Assembly: GCA_003219465.1 (NCBI GenBank)
Contig: QHOX01000046.1
Span: 1-33,575, forward strand
Source: Verrucomicrobiota bacterium
Lineage (GTDB): Bacteria > Verrucomicrobiota > Verrucomicrobiia > Chthoniobacterales > UBA10450
DNA: 33,575 bases
Direction: 5' to 3'
Notes under the pieces: model-generated
What the model saw: the letters and a program-made list of their open reading frames with translations, nothing else
The model's database searches: none
Told to the model about the DNA's origin: nothing
Position numbers and translations under genes: made by a program
Shown here: positions 19,638 to 30,765 of the stretch, piece after piece
Numbering within the stretch: position 1 is the first letter of the stretch
Layout of the letters: each line of letters opens with the position of its first letter

Positions 19638-19734
19638 TGTCATTCCGCGCGAAGTCGAGGAATCTCTCGATATTGCTGGCAGAGCACGCCGCATTTAAAG
19701 AGCTAGAGATGTCTCGACTTCGCTCGACATGACA
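19638..19734. repeat. REP/BIME-like inverted-arm element, family 1 copy C
   Basis: tgtcattccgcgcgaagtcgaggaatctct vs reverse complement of agagatgtctcgacttcgctcgacatgaca: 25/30 identical. Confidence 0.82.
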
Positions 19735-20481
19735 ACGAGGTCCACTCTCGGATTTTTGATCGCCATTTTCCCTTCTGTCGCACTTGCGCAGGAATCGCCC
19801 ACTTTAACTCCTTCGCCGACGCCGGCCGCATCTTCTTCTTCTTCCTCGATTTCGCCAGAACAATCTGTGGCGCCCTCGCCCCCTTCGGAACAAACGCCTT
19901 CACCTTCGCCTGCGAGAACCGTCCGGATCAGTTTCGTTCCTCCGCCGATAGAAGGAACGATCAGCCTTGGGATCTATGATCAGGCCGGCAGAATGGTGCG
20001 CGTCCTGCATCAGAATGCGCAATTGAACGACTTCGCGATCGGCGCGGACGCGCTCGTAACGCGATGGGATGGAAAGGATGATGGAAACCAGGACTTGCCC
20101 TCTGGAAGATATCACGCGCGCGGGTACCTGGTCGGTGCACTAAAACGCGAAGATCTGGGCGAGAATTCGCGGCCCCAAACGGAAATGGAAGCGAACGTGG
20201 TGAAAGTCCGATTAGTCCGCAATCCTTTGCGGAAAGATAAAAGGCCAGTTGTCGAACTCGGCATTGGATTTAATAGCGACGGAAGTTACCTGAAAACCAG
20301 CGACGGTCTGCCTCTGTTCAAAATCAGTGAGACACCGAATGTGACGCGTGCAGGGATCGCGGCCAAAAGTGAGAATGCCGTCAATATTTGGCAGGACGAC
20401 GGCACGACCGTGCATCAATTCCGCGTCTCGAACGTTGATCAGATGATGGCCTTCGATTGCGGCGAATTTGAACTGAGATGA
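19729..20481 (+). CDS. Secreted protein with Ser/Pro-rich linker and FlgD-Ig-like domain
   Basis: Signal peptide MTTRSTLGFLIAIFPSVALAQ, S/P-rich linker, then GTISLGIYDQAGRMVRVLHQNAQLNDFAIGADALVTRWDGKDDGNQDLPSGRYHARGYLVG. Confidence 0.72.
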   Translation: MTTRSTLGFLIAIFPSVALAQESPTLTPSPTPAASSSSSSISPEQSVAPSPPSEQTPSPSPARTVRISFVPPPIEGTISLGIYDQAGRMVRVLHQNAQLNDFAIGADALVTRWDGKDDGNQDLPSGRYHARGYLVGALKREDLGENSRPQTEMEANVVKVRLVRNPLRKDKRPVVELGIGFNSDGSYLKTSDGLPLFKISETPNVTRAGIAAKSENAVNIWQDDGTTVHQFRVSNVDQMMAFDCGEFELR

Positions 20482-20492
20482 GGCCTCTCATC

Positions 20493-20516
20493 AACACCTC
20501 GCTCCGGCGAGGTGTT
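20493..20516. other. Strong hairpin in the leader upstream of lpxC-fabZ (possible terminator/processing structure)
   Basis: aacacctcgc-tccg-gcgaggtgtt, 10-bp perfect stem, only a short T-run after it. Confidence 0.5.
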
Positions 20517-20580
20517 TCGAGCGAACACAATGTGAACGCCTGCTGGTAACGATTCAAAATCTCTGTTATTTAAGCCCGCG

Positions 20581-21900
20581 ATGGCCGCTACCGAGTTCCA
20601 GCAGACCGTTGGCAAGATTGCCGGTTTTACCGGCACTGCGCTGCACACCGGCGAAAAAGTTACGCTCAGACTGCATCCCGCGCCGGTGGATCACGGAATT
20701 AAATTCAAGCGCAAAGATTTGCAGGATGAGCCGACAATCGACGCCAAAATTGAGAATCTGAAGACGGTCGAGCGCGCCACTACAATTGGCGAAGGCTCGG
20801 TGCGCGTGCACACCGTCGAGCACGTGCTAGCGGCGCTGTGGGCGATGGGTGTGGATAACGCGATTGTGGAAATGGACGCAAACGAGCCGCCAATCGGCGA
20901 TGGCAGCGCCCAAGTGTATGTCGATCTCATCCGTAAGGCTGGTGTTGTCGCACAGGACGAGCCGCGAAAATTCTTTGGCGCGCGAGACACGATGCACGTC
21001 GAATCGAAAACGGGCGCGCTCCTCGTTTTGCTGCCCGACGACAAGTTTCGCATCTCGTGCACGCAAGCCGGGCCAAACAACAAATTCACGCAGTTCTTGT
21101 CGATGGAGGTTACGCCGGCAGCTTTCGAGCGCGAGATCGCTCCGGCGCGGACATTTGTTTACTACGAAGACGTCAAGCCGTTGATGGACAAAAATCTCAT
21201 CAAGGGCGGCAGCCTCGAAAATGCCATCGTCGTGCGCGGCGAAGCAGTATTAAGCAAGGAACCGTTGCGGTTTGCCGATGAATTTGTGCGTCACAAAATT
21301 CTCGATATCATCGGCGATCTCGCTCTGGTTGGACGGCGCATTCGTGGGCATGTGGTCGCGGTGAAACCGGGTCACGCGAGCAATGCGGATCTGGCTCGAT
21401 TAATCGCGCGCGAGCAAACGCGCAGAAGCGCGGTGGCCGTGTCGCGCCCTCTTCCAAGCGGCGACGGGGGACTCGATACCGATCAGGTGATGCAAATTTT
21501 GCCGCATCGTTTCCCGTTCCTGATGGTCGATCGGATCGTCAGTTTCGACACGGAAACCAAATGTGTGGGTGTGAAAACCGTCACGATCAATGAACCATTT
21601 TTCCAGGGACATTTCCCAGGCCACCCGGTAATGCCGGGCGTCTTGCAGGTCGAAGCTATGGCACAGGTGGCCAGCATTTTGTTGTTTAAGTTGGCGAAAA
21701 CCACCAGCCGCATCGGTTATTTCATGAGCGCAGACGAAGTGAAATTTCGCAAACCCGTTTTGCCCGGCGACACCATCTTCATCCACGCCGAACTTACCAA
21801 GTCGCGTGGCGAACGCCTGGCAAAAGCGAAATGTCATTGCGTCGTCAATGATGCAATCGTCTCCGAAGGCGAACTGATGTTTACGTTCCTCGATAAATGA
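20581..21900 (+). CDS. LpxC-FabZ fusion: UDP-3-O-acyl-N-acetylglucosamine deacetylase + 3-hydroxyacyl-ACP dehydratase
   Basis: LpxC part: GFTGTALHTGEKVTLRLHPAP, VRVHTVEHVLAALWAMGVDNA, KILDIIGDLALVGRRIRGHVVAVKPGHASN. FabZ part: IMQILPHRFPFLMVDRI-type, FFQGHFPGHPVMPGVLQVEAMAQVA. Confidence 0.95.
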   Translation: MAATEFQQTVGKIAGFTGTALHTGEKVTLRLHPAPVDHGIKFKRKDLQDEPTIDAKIENLKTVERATTIGEGSVRVHTVEHVLAALWAMGVDNAIVEMDANEPPIGDGSAQVYVDLIRKAGVVAQDEPRKFFGARDTMHVESKTGALLVLLPDDKFRISCTQAGPNNKFTQFLSMEVTPAAFEREIAPARTFVYYEDVKPLMDKNLIKGGSLENAIVVRGEAVLSKEPLRFADEFVRHKILDIIGDLALVGRRIRGHVVAVKPGHASNADLARLIAREQTRRSAVAVSRPLPSGDGGLDTDQVMQILPHRFPFLMVDRIVSFDTETKCVGVKTVTINEPFFQGHFPGHPVMPGVLQVEAMAQVASILLFKLAKTTSRIGYFMSADEVKFRKPVLPGDTIFIHAELTKSRGERLAKAKCHCVVNDAIVSEGELMFTFLDK

Positions 21901-22676
21901 GCGCCGCGCAGATTCACCCGACGGCCATTATTGAACCCGGAGCAGAACTCGGTGCTGCGACAAGCGTCGGTCCATACTGCGTCATCGGCCCTGACGTCGT
22001 GCTCGGTCCAGATTGCTGGCTGCAGCACCACGTCACGCTTTGCGGACCAATGAAGGCCGGAGCGAAAAACAGATTTTACGCTTCCTGCTCGATCGGACAG
22101 CAGACGCAGGACCTGAAATATCAGGGTGAGCCGACGTATCTGGAGATCGGCGATGAAAATACGTTTCGCGAATTCGTTACAATCAGCCGGAGCACCACCA
22201 GCAAAGGAAAAACTCGCATCGGCCATCGAGGAACCTTTCTTGCCTACAGCCATATCGGACACGACTGCCAAGTGGGAGACGGCGTTGTTTTTTCGAATAA
22301 CGGCACATTAGCCGGGCACGTTCAGGTGGGAGACCACGCGGTAATGGGCGGCCTCACAGCTGTACATCAATTTTGTCGGATTGGACGGTTCGCCATTACC
22401 GGCGGGTGCTCGAAAATTGTCCAGGACATTCCACCGTTCATGATCGCCGATGGCAACCCGGCCGAGATTCGCGGCGTCAATCTAATTGGTTTGGAACGGA
22501 AGAATTACCCGCCCGAGAGCGTGAAGCTGATCAAAGAAGCCTTTCGCCTGATTTACCGCTCGAAAAACAACCGACGTCAGGCAATCGAAGCCATGCAGAA
22601 AGAATTGCCCCAGACAGAAGAAATCACGGAGATCATCCAATTCATCGAACAAAGCGAGCGCGGAATTATTAGGTGA
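21897..22676 (+). CDS. lpxA: Acyl-ACP--UDP-N-acetylglucosamine O-acyltransferase
   Basis: IHPTAIIEPGAELGAATSVGPYCVIGPDVVLG hexapeptide repeats, GLERKNYPPESVKLIKEAFRLIYRS. ATGA overlap with lpxC-fabZ. Confidence 0.95.
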   Translation: MSAAQIHPTAIIEPGAELGAATSVGPYCVIGPDVVLGPDCWLQHHVTLCGPMKAGAKNRFYASCSIGQQTQDLKYQGEPTYLEIGDENTFREFVTISRSTTSKGKTRIGHRGTFLAYSHIGHDCQVGDGVVFSNNGTLAGHVQVGDHAVMGGLTAVHQFCRIGRFAITGGCSKIVQDIPPFMIADGNPAEIRGVNLIGLERKNYPPESVKLIKEAFRLIYRSKNNRRQAIEAMQKELPQTEEITEIIQFIEQSERGIIR

Positions 22677-22725
22677 GATTTGTGACCGCGGATTACGCGG
22701 ATGATGATTGATCAGGCTCCCAGGG

Positions 22726-24393
22726 ATGTCTGCCGTTCTCACACTATTGCGAATTAGAAATCTTGCGCTCGTCGAAGAGCTCGAGTGGCAGTTGGAGCCG
22801 GGGTTTGTCGCGGTCACAGGAGAAACAGGCGCGGGGAAATCAATCATTATTGGCGCCCTGCAACTTTTGCTGGGTGAGCGGGCGGACAAATCCCTGATTC
22901 GCACGGGAGCCGATCTTTGCACGGTCGAAGCAGTTTTTACCGGCACAGACGTGCGTAAGCTCAATCCGCAACTTGCCGAAGCGGGCATAGAACTATGCGA
23001 AAACGATTTGATCCTGAAACGGACGCTCTCCTCGAGCGGAACGAATCGGCAGTTCATCAACGGGTCGCCGACGACACTGTCGGTGTTGAAAAATCTTGGC
23101 GATGAACTCGTGGATCTTCATGGTCCTCACGATCACCAGTCGTTGCTCTCGCCGGAGACGCAATTGAGATTGCTCGATTCCTTCGCGCGCGCCGAACAAC
23201 AGCTCGAGGAATATCGAACGCATTATCGGCACTTGCAGACATTGTTCGCGGAACATGCCGCGCTCGACACCGCGGAGACCGCGCGCGAGCAGGAGATGGA
23301 TTTGCTTCGGCACCAAACCATCGAGATCAAATCGGCGAATCTCGTCGCGAGCGAAGAAGAAGAAATCGAGAAACGCTACAAGCTCGCCAGCAACAGCAAA
23401 CGGCTGATTGAGCTTGCCAGCGGGATCGCGAACAGACTTTCCGAGGCAGACGATTCCGTTCTCGCCCAGCTCGCGGAAACGCAACGGCTGCTTCGAGAAT
23501 TGGAAAAGATCGACAGCTCGACCGCACAATTCTCGTCGGCGCACGCCGCTGCCGTGGTCGAGCTTTCCGAAATCGCGCGCACTCTGTCGGCTTACGCCGA
23601 GAAACTCGATCTCGATCCGGAACAACTCGCCGCACTTGAACAACGCGTTTCGCTGTTCGAAACGTTGAAGCGCAAATACGGCGGTTCAATTGCCGACGTG
23701 ATCGTGTTCGGTGAACGCGCCGCCGAGCGGATGCGGAAGATTGAAGGGCGGGACGCAGAGTTGGAGCGACTCACCAAAGACATCGAGAATGTTCGCGCGC
23801 AAATGAACCGCGCCGGCGAAGCGCTGCGCAAATCGCGCCTAAAAGTTGCGCCGAAACTTTCCGAGAATATTCGGCGAAATTTGCGCGACCTTGGGTTTCG
23901 TCAGTCAGAATTCGAAGCAAACCTCAGCGCGCTCGACGAGCCTCGCCCGAACGGATTTGATTCGGTAGAATTACTGTTCTCGCCAAATCCGGGCGAACCG
24001 TTGAAACCGCTTCGCGCGATCGCATCGAGCGGCGAAATTTCACGGCTGATGCTCGCGATCAAATCCGCGCTGGCTGAGCATGACGCGATTCCGTTGCTCG
24101 TGTTCGATGAGATCGACACGAACGTCGGCGGCGAGATCGCTCACGCCGTTGGTGCCAAGATGCAAACGTTAGGGCGTGATCATCAGGTGATCTGCATCAC
24201 GCATTTGCCGCAAGTCGCCGCCACCGCTTCGTCGCATTTTGTTGTGACAAAGGACGTGTCGCGTGGCCGCACGTTTTCCAATCTGCACGCAGTCACGGGC
24301 AAATCCCGCCAGGAAGAAATCGCGCGAATGCTTGGCGGCAAAAGCGATTCGGCGCTTAAGCTCGCAGCGAGCTTACTGAAAGAGAGGCCCTAA
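22726..24393 (+). CDS. recN: DNA repair protein RecN
   Basis: LTLLRIRNLALVEELEWQLEPGFVAVTGETGAGKSIIIGALQLLLGERAD; SSGEISRLMLAIKSALAEHDAIPLLVFDEIDTNVGGEIAHAVG. Start MSAVL at 22726 preferred to 22708. Confidence 0.94.
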   Translation: MSAVLTLLRIRNLALVEELEWQLEPGFVAVTGETGAGKSIIIGALQLLLGERADKSLIRTGADLCTVEAVFTGTDVRKLNPQLAEAGIELCENDLILKRTLSSSGTNRQFINGSPTTLSVLKNLGDELVDLHGPHDHQSLLSPETQLRLLDSFARAEQQLEEYRTHYRHLQTLFAEHAALDTAETAREQEMDLLRHQTIEIKSANLVASEEEEIEKRYKLASNSKRLIELASGIANRLSEADDSVLAQLAETQRLLRELEKIDSSTAQFSSAHAAAVVELSEIARTLSAYAEKLDLDPEQLAALEQRVSLFETLKRKYGGSIADVIVFGERAAERMRKIEGRDAELERLTKDIENVRAQMNRAGEALRKSRLKVAPKLSENIRRNLRDLGFRQSEFEANLSALDEPRPNGFDSVELLFSPNPGEPLKPLRAIASSGEISRLMLAIKSALAEHDAIPLLVFDEIDTNVGGEIAHAVGAKMQTLGRDHQVICITHLPQVAATASSHFVVTKDVSRGRTFSNLHAVTGKSRQEEIARMLGGKSDSALKLAASLLKERP

Positions 24394-24409
24394 TCCACCG
24401 CGCTTACGC

Positions 24410-24463
24410 TGTAGCCGCGTCCCTGTGGGACGCGTGCGTGTCGCCCGCAGGGCGACGGCTACA
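24410..24463. repeat. TGTAG-ended double-hairpin element, family 2 copy D
   Basis: Terminal stem tgtagccg/cggctaca, hairpin cgcgtccc-tgt-gggacgcg, hairpin gtcgccc-gca-gggcgac. Confidence 0.82.
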
Positions 24464-24504
24464 AATTCCATCTCATGCTCTTCGTGTCCTTCGTGGTGGA
24501 AAAA

Positions 24505-25095
24505 TTATTTCATCACCGGACCGAGGGGTAGAATGACTTTGCCGTAGATTTCGTTGAGCACCTGCGCAAGGCCGGCGTAAATCGCGGAGAAGCCGCAGAA
24601 AATTCCTTCGTAGCCGGTAAACTGTTTGAAACCAGGACCTGCGCTAATGAAATCCCCAATGGCGAGGAGAAAGAAAAGAATCGTTAGCGAACCAAAAACG
24701 ACCTGCCCGGCAACGTGCAATCGCAGCGTGCCAATAAACATCACGGCGGTGAACAAACCCCACATGAAAAAATAAGCTACCATGGCAGTGGCGTTGGAAG
24801 CGGTGGCCCATCCTAACTTCGGCAGAACAATCAGCGCGACGAGCGAGAACCAGAACAAGCCGTACGAAAGAAAGGCAGTGGTGGCGAAAGTGTTGCCTTT
24901 CCGCCATTCCATAATCCCAGCCACAATTTGAGCCGCGCCGCCGTAGCAGATTCCCATCGCCAGAATCATGCTGTTAAGTTCGTAGAACCCGGCGTTGTGA
25001 AGGTTAAGCAATACGGTGGTCATGCCGAAGCCCAGCAGCCCAAGGGGCGCCGGATTCGCTGTCGTATCCTTGAGGTGAGTAGTGGATTCGTTCAT
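24505..25095 (-). CDS. GPR1/FUN34/YaaH (SatP) family acetate transporter-like protein
   Basis: [71 protein letters not shown]. Start MNESTTH at 25095 preferred. Confidence 0.9.
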   Translation of the reverse strand: MNESTTHLKDTTANPAPLGLLGFGMTTVLLNLHNAGFYELNSMILAMGICYGGAAQIVAGIMEWRKGNTFATTAFLSYGLFWFSLVALIVLPKLGWATASNATAMVAYFFMWGLFTAVMFIGTLRLHVAGQVVFGSLTILFFLLAIGDFISAGPGFKQFTGYEGIFCGFSAIYAGLAQVLNEIYGKVILPLGPVMK

Positions 25096-25326
25096 GGCGA
25101 CGCCAGTGTGCCTAAAGAAAGAGCGACAATGCAAGAAGGAATGGCTTAACCATCCTAAATCGTTGACTCCCTTGACGTGTCAGAACCCTTGCATTTGTCG
25201 CCTCTCCCGGTTCAGGGCGAGGTGCCCGGTGTTCCACGCCCTACTCACTGGCACTTGGCCCGGTCACGTTCGTACGATTTCGCTTGTCGCCGCACCTCCG
25301 CTGAAATTATGGTCAAAGTTTCGTAT

Positions 25327-26508
25327 ATGATTCGGCGCGATTATCTCGTCGTTGGTGCGGGTATCGGCGGAGCGAGCGCATGCGAAGGGATTCGCAAATA
25401 CGACAAGCGCGGCTCCGTCACGCTGGTCGGCGCGGAAGCGTTCCCGCCTTACAAGCGTTGGATCCTTTCCAAGAGTTTTTTACGAGAAAAGGAAGCCAAT
25501 CTAAAAAAACTCCAGGAGTTCGATGAGCGCTGGTTTGAAGCGCACAAAATCGAGACACGCTTCGGCACGGTAGTCACGCAATTCAATATCGACCGCCGCC
25601 TGGCTGTGCTGGCCAATGGCGAAAGCATCGAATTTACGAAGGCATGTCTGGCGATGGGTAGCCGCCCGGTACGCCCGCCAGCGGCAGGGACAAGTCTGGG
25701 CAACGTGATCTACCTGCGAACAATCCGTGATGCTCTCGCATTACGCGAAATGGCGAGCTTGGAGAAAACGATCATGGTCGTTGGAGGTGGTTTGCTGGCA
25801 TCCGAGGCGGCAGCAAGCCTGCGCATGATGAAAATGAAAGTCGGACTGATGCATCGCGACGCTTACTTGTTGAATCGTTACGTCGATCCTAACACCGGCG
25901 TATGGTTGACTGATTATTTTGCGAAGCACGGCGTGGTGCTCTCGATGGGAGAAGCCCTCAACGGATTCGAAGGCAAAACTGTCTTGCGCAACATTCAAAC
26001 CAAGAGCGGTAACCGTTTCCCGGTCGGCCTTGCCGTTGTTGCATGCGGCGCAGAACCGAATCTCGATCTTGTGCGCAACACTCCGTTAGCGGGGCCGCAC
26101 GGGTCGCCTGTCACAGAATATCTCGAGACCGAAGAAAAAGGAATTTACGCCATTGGCGATCTTGCCTTCTACCCGGACAGGATCATGGGCGGCATGCGGC
26201 GTCAGACCCACTGGGAAAACGCCCGCGAGCAAGGTCTGGTAGCAGGGGCTAATATGACGGGCAAGAAGCGCATCCGTTACGAGCAGGTCCCCTATTTTTG
26301 GACGGAGATGTTCGATTTGCGGATGGATTTCGTGGGCGATTTCACCCTGCCGCCTACGCGCGTGAACCTTGATGGATCATATCCGAAGAAAAAATTCAGC
26401 GCCCGATACTACCAAGGGGATAAGCTCCGCGCGATTCTTCTTTGCCAGCAAACGCAACGCGAAGTCGATGCCGCAAAGAACCAATTGCGGCAGGCGCAGG
26501 GAAAATAA
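25327..26508 (+). CDS. FAD/NAD(P)-dependent oxidoreductase (ferredoxin-reductase/AIF-like)
   Basis: DYLVVGAGIGGASACEGIRKYDKRGSVTLVGAEAFPPYKRWILSK, IMVVGGGLLASEAAASLRMM, GIYAIGDLAFYPD. ORF track start 25177 extends upstream; MIRRDY preferred. Confidence 0.87.
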   Translation: MIRRDYLVVGAGIGGASACEGIRKYDKRGSVTLVGAEAFPPYKRWILSKSFLREKEANLKKLQEFDERWFEAHKIETRFGTVVTQFNIDRRLAVLANGESIEFTKACLAMGSRPVRPPAAGTSLGNVIYLRTIRDALALREMASLEKTIMVVGGGLLASEAAASLRMMKMKVGLMHRDAYLLNRYVDPNTGVWLTDYFAKHGVVLSMGEALNGFEGKTVLRNIQTKSGNRFPVGLAVVACGAEPNLDLVRNTPLAGPHGSPVTEYLETEEKGIYAIGDLAFYPDRIMGGMRRQTHWENAREQGLVAGANMTGKKRIRYEQVPYFWTEMFDLRMDFVGDFTLPPTRVNLDGSYPKKKFSARYYQGDKLRAILLCQQTQREVDAAKNQLRQAQGK

Positions 26509-26521
26509 GAACGTCGTGCAC

Positions 26522-27013
26522 TCAGTAAGACAGATCCGCCGGGATTTGGAACGCTGGATTGCGCACGCGCACGAGCTTCCAATCCCACGGCTTTCCTGAG
26601 GCGTGATGCCACTCCAATTGGAACGGACTGGGCAGTTTGTTCACCCGCTCCTCCAGCACTTCCATCACCCCTTCGTCGCTGCTATAGACGTTGATTTTGC
26701 CAATCCAGATCGCACGCGGCGATTCGACGTGTACGACGGGATCGGGCGCAGTAATCCTGGACCCGCGTACCCATCGAAAGCCTTCCCGCATACGCTCGAG
26801 AAGCCGGGTCCGATCATCGTCCCACTGGTCCCAGTAATCGTTGCCAATGAAATCGGCAACAGTCTCCCAATTTCTGCCATCGATCGCGTGAAAGAAATGT
26901 TCTGTGTGGAGGCGGACCTGATGCTCGGGTCGCCAAAGCCAGAGCAGATATAGACCGATGCACAGTGCCACGGCCAACACGCCGATGATTGCTCCACGAA
27001 GCGTAATCGTCAC
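26522..27013 (-). CDS. Hypothetical single-TM protein with NTF2-like/SnoaL-like region
   Basis: N-terminal TM (GAIIGVLAVALCIGLYLLWLW), then HTEHFFHAIDGRNWETVADFIGNDYWDQW. No family confidently recognised. Confidence 0.6.
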   Translation of the reverse strand: MTITLRGAIIGVLAVALCIGLYLLWLWRPEHQVRLHTEHFFHAIDGRNWETVADFIGNDYWDQWDDDRTRLLERMREGFRWVRGSRITAPDPVVHVESPRAIWIGKINVYSSDEGVMEVLEERVNKLPSPFQLEWHHASGKPWDWKLVRVRNPAFQIPADLSY

Positions 27014-27091
27014 AAGTGCCGTAGCAATACAACATCAAGGGCGAATTCCTTCGGGGGTCGCCTTACTTCATGCTTTACCATCGCTGTTGCT

Positions 27092-27940
27092 CTAGCGGCC
27101 GATAATCGAAATTGATCCGGCGCCGGCAAGATTGGCAATCGCATCCGCTTGCAAAAACAAGGTTTTGCCTGCTTCAATGGCAATTACCCGAAGTCCTGCT
27201 TCCGTCGCTACGCGAATTGTTTCAACGCCGATTATGGGCACGTCGAAGCGCATGTCCTGATTTGGCTTGGCGACCTTGACCATGACTGCACCCTCACGTG
27301 CAAGTGCGCCCCCTCGGCTGATGGCCTCGTTTGTTCCTTCCAACGCTTCTACGGCTACAATTGTTCCATTCTTGACAATCACAGTTTGGCCGATGTCGAG
27401 TCGGGCAATTTCCTTGGCAATATTCCAACCGAGCTCGACGTCGTACTCTTCACGAGATGATAATTTCGGTCCCGCAATTAGTCCCAGTTTGGCAATCGAT
27501 TGTTCGAGAAATGTTGTGGCTGGCAGGAGATCGACTTCGATCTTCGCCAGTTCATCTGCGAGCGCCGCGAAAATGGATTCAGCGTTGCGTTGTTTAAGTT
27601 TTCCCAGCAACATCACCGCCTTCAAATCCGGCCGCAGATCGTAAAGGTTTTTAGGCGCGATTTGTCCGGCCATGATCGCGTGATGAATATCCTGCTCGCG
27701 AAGAAATTTCAGGAGCCGCCCGAGTTGTCCAACACGCATCCACTCGACCACATCGATATGTTGCCCGAGCACCGGATCGGTCTCGCCGGTGAATGCGGCA
27801 GCGACGATCTTTTTAACGCCGGCTTTCCGCGCTGCATCGGCCACCAGTAGAGGATAGACGCCGTTGCCGGCAATGATCCCCAGGGCGTGTAGCGGTGCTT
27901 GTGCCAAGCACCGAATTTGAAATAGACAGGCGCCTGACAC
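27092..27940 (-). CDS. lpxI: UDP-2,3-diacylglucosamine pyrophosphatase LpxI-like (DUF1009)
   Basis: LGIIAGNGVYPLLVADAARKAGVKKIVAAAF, AIMAGQIAPKNLYDLRPD, GAVMVKVAKPNQDMRFDVPIIGVETI. Annotated GTG start lies within a repeat; true start uncertain. Confidence 0.88.
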   Translation of the reverse strand: MSGACLFQIRCLAQAPLHALGIIAGNGVYPLLVADAARKAGVKKIVAAAFTGETDPVLGQHIDVVEWMRVGQLGRLLKFLREQDIHHAIMAGQIAPKNLYDLRPDLKAVMLLGKLKQRNAESIFAALADELAKIEVDLLPATTFLEQSIAKLGLIAGPKLSSREEYDVELGWNIAKEIARLDIGQTVIVKNGTIVAVEALEGTNEAISRGGALAREGAVMVKVAKPNQDMRFDVPIIGVETIRVATEAGLRVIAIEAGKTLFLQADAIANLAGAGSISIIGR

Positions 27941-27953
27941 AAGCGCCTCTACA
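27888..27953. repeat. TGTAG-ended double-hairpin element, family 2 copy F (atpC-lpxI junction)
   Basis: tgtag..ctaca ends, hairpin cggtgctt-gtgcc-aagcaccg, hairpin aggcgc-ctgacacaa-gcgcct. Confidence 0.78.
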
Positions 27954-27958
27954 AATTC

Positions 27959-28369
27959 TTACCCGTGATGGCGGCGGCGTTTGACGTTCAACTGGGCAAG
28001 TGCTTTTTGCAGCGAGGCTTGAATGGCGGCTACTTCCTCGGCCGTGTGATCTTCTTTCATCGCCGCTTTGGCTCGCTCGACGGCCGCTTCGGCGGCAGCA
28101 ATGTCAATTTTCTCTGATTCAAGCGCCATGTCGGTTAGCACCGAAACCGCGTCTCCTTTGATTTCCACAAAGCCTTCGCCGATGGCCAACGTCGTCTCGC
28201 GGCCGCTTTTTATCACGCGCAGTTCGCCAGGCTTCAATGTGGTCAGAAGCGGGACGTGCTTCGGATAAACGCCAAGCTCGCCCTCCGAGCCGGGCAGCGT
28301 CACCATCTCGACGTCCTCGGAGTAAATTTTTTCCTCAGGCGTTACGATCTCGAGCTTGAGCGTGGCCAT
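27959..28369 (-). CDS. atpC: F1F0 ATP synthase subunit epsilon
   Basis: LKLEIVTPEEKIYSEDVEMVTLPGSEGELGVYPKHVPLLTTLKPGELRV. Confidence 0.96.
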   Translation of the reverse strand: MATLKLEIVTPEEKIYSEDVEMVTLPGSEGELGVYPKHVPLLTTLKPGELRVIKSGRETTLAIGEGFVEIKGDAVSVLTDMALESEKIDIAAAEAAVERAKAAMKEDHTAEEVAAIQASLQKALAQLNVKRRRHHG

Positions 28370-28448
28370 GGATAACAGTTACAAGGTTACAACAGTTACA
28401 AAGGACGCGTGCTGGAAAGGATTTCAACAACGTAACTCTTGTGACGTT

Positions 28449-30744
<2,296 letters not shown>

Positions 30745-30765
30745 CTGAAGGTCTAATTAGATAGA

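Noticed and set aside
24410-24463. Element D as an ordinary intrinsic terminator of recN
   Set aside because: No T-tract follows either hairpin, and the same architecture occurs inside a coding sequence and across a gene start elsewhere in the window.
25135-25326. Upstream extension (25177 start) of the oxidoreductase as coding
   Set aside because: The natural N-terminus of the dinucleotide-binding fold is MIRRDYLVVGAGIGG at 25327; upstream residues look like translated intergenic sequence.
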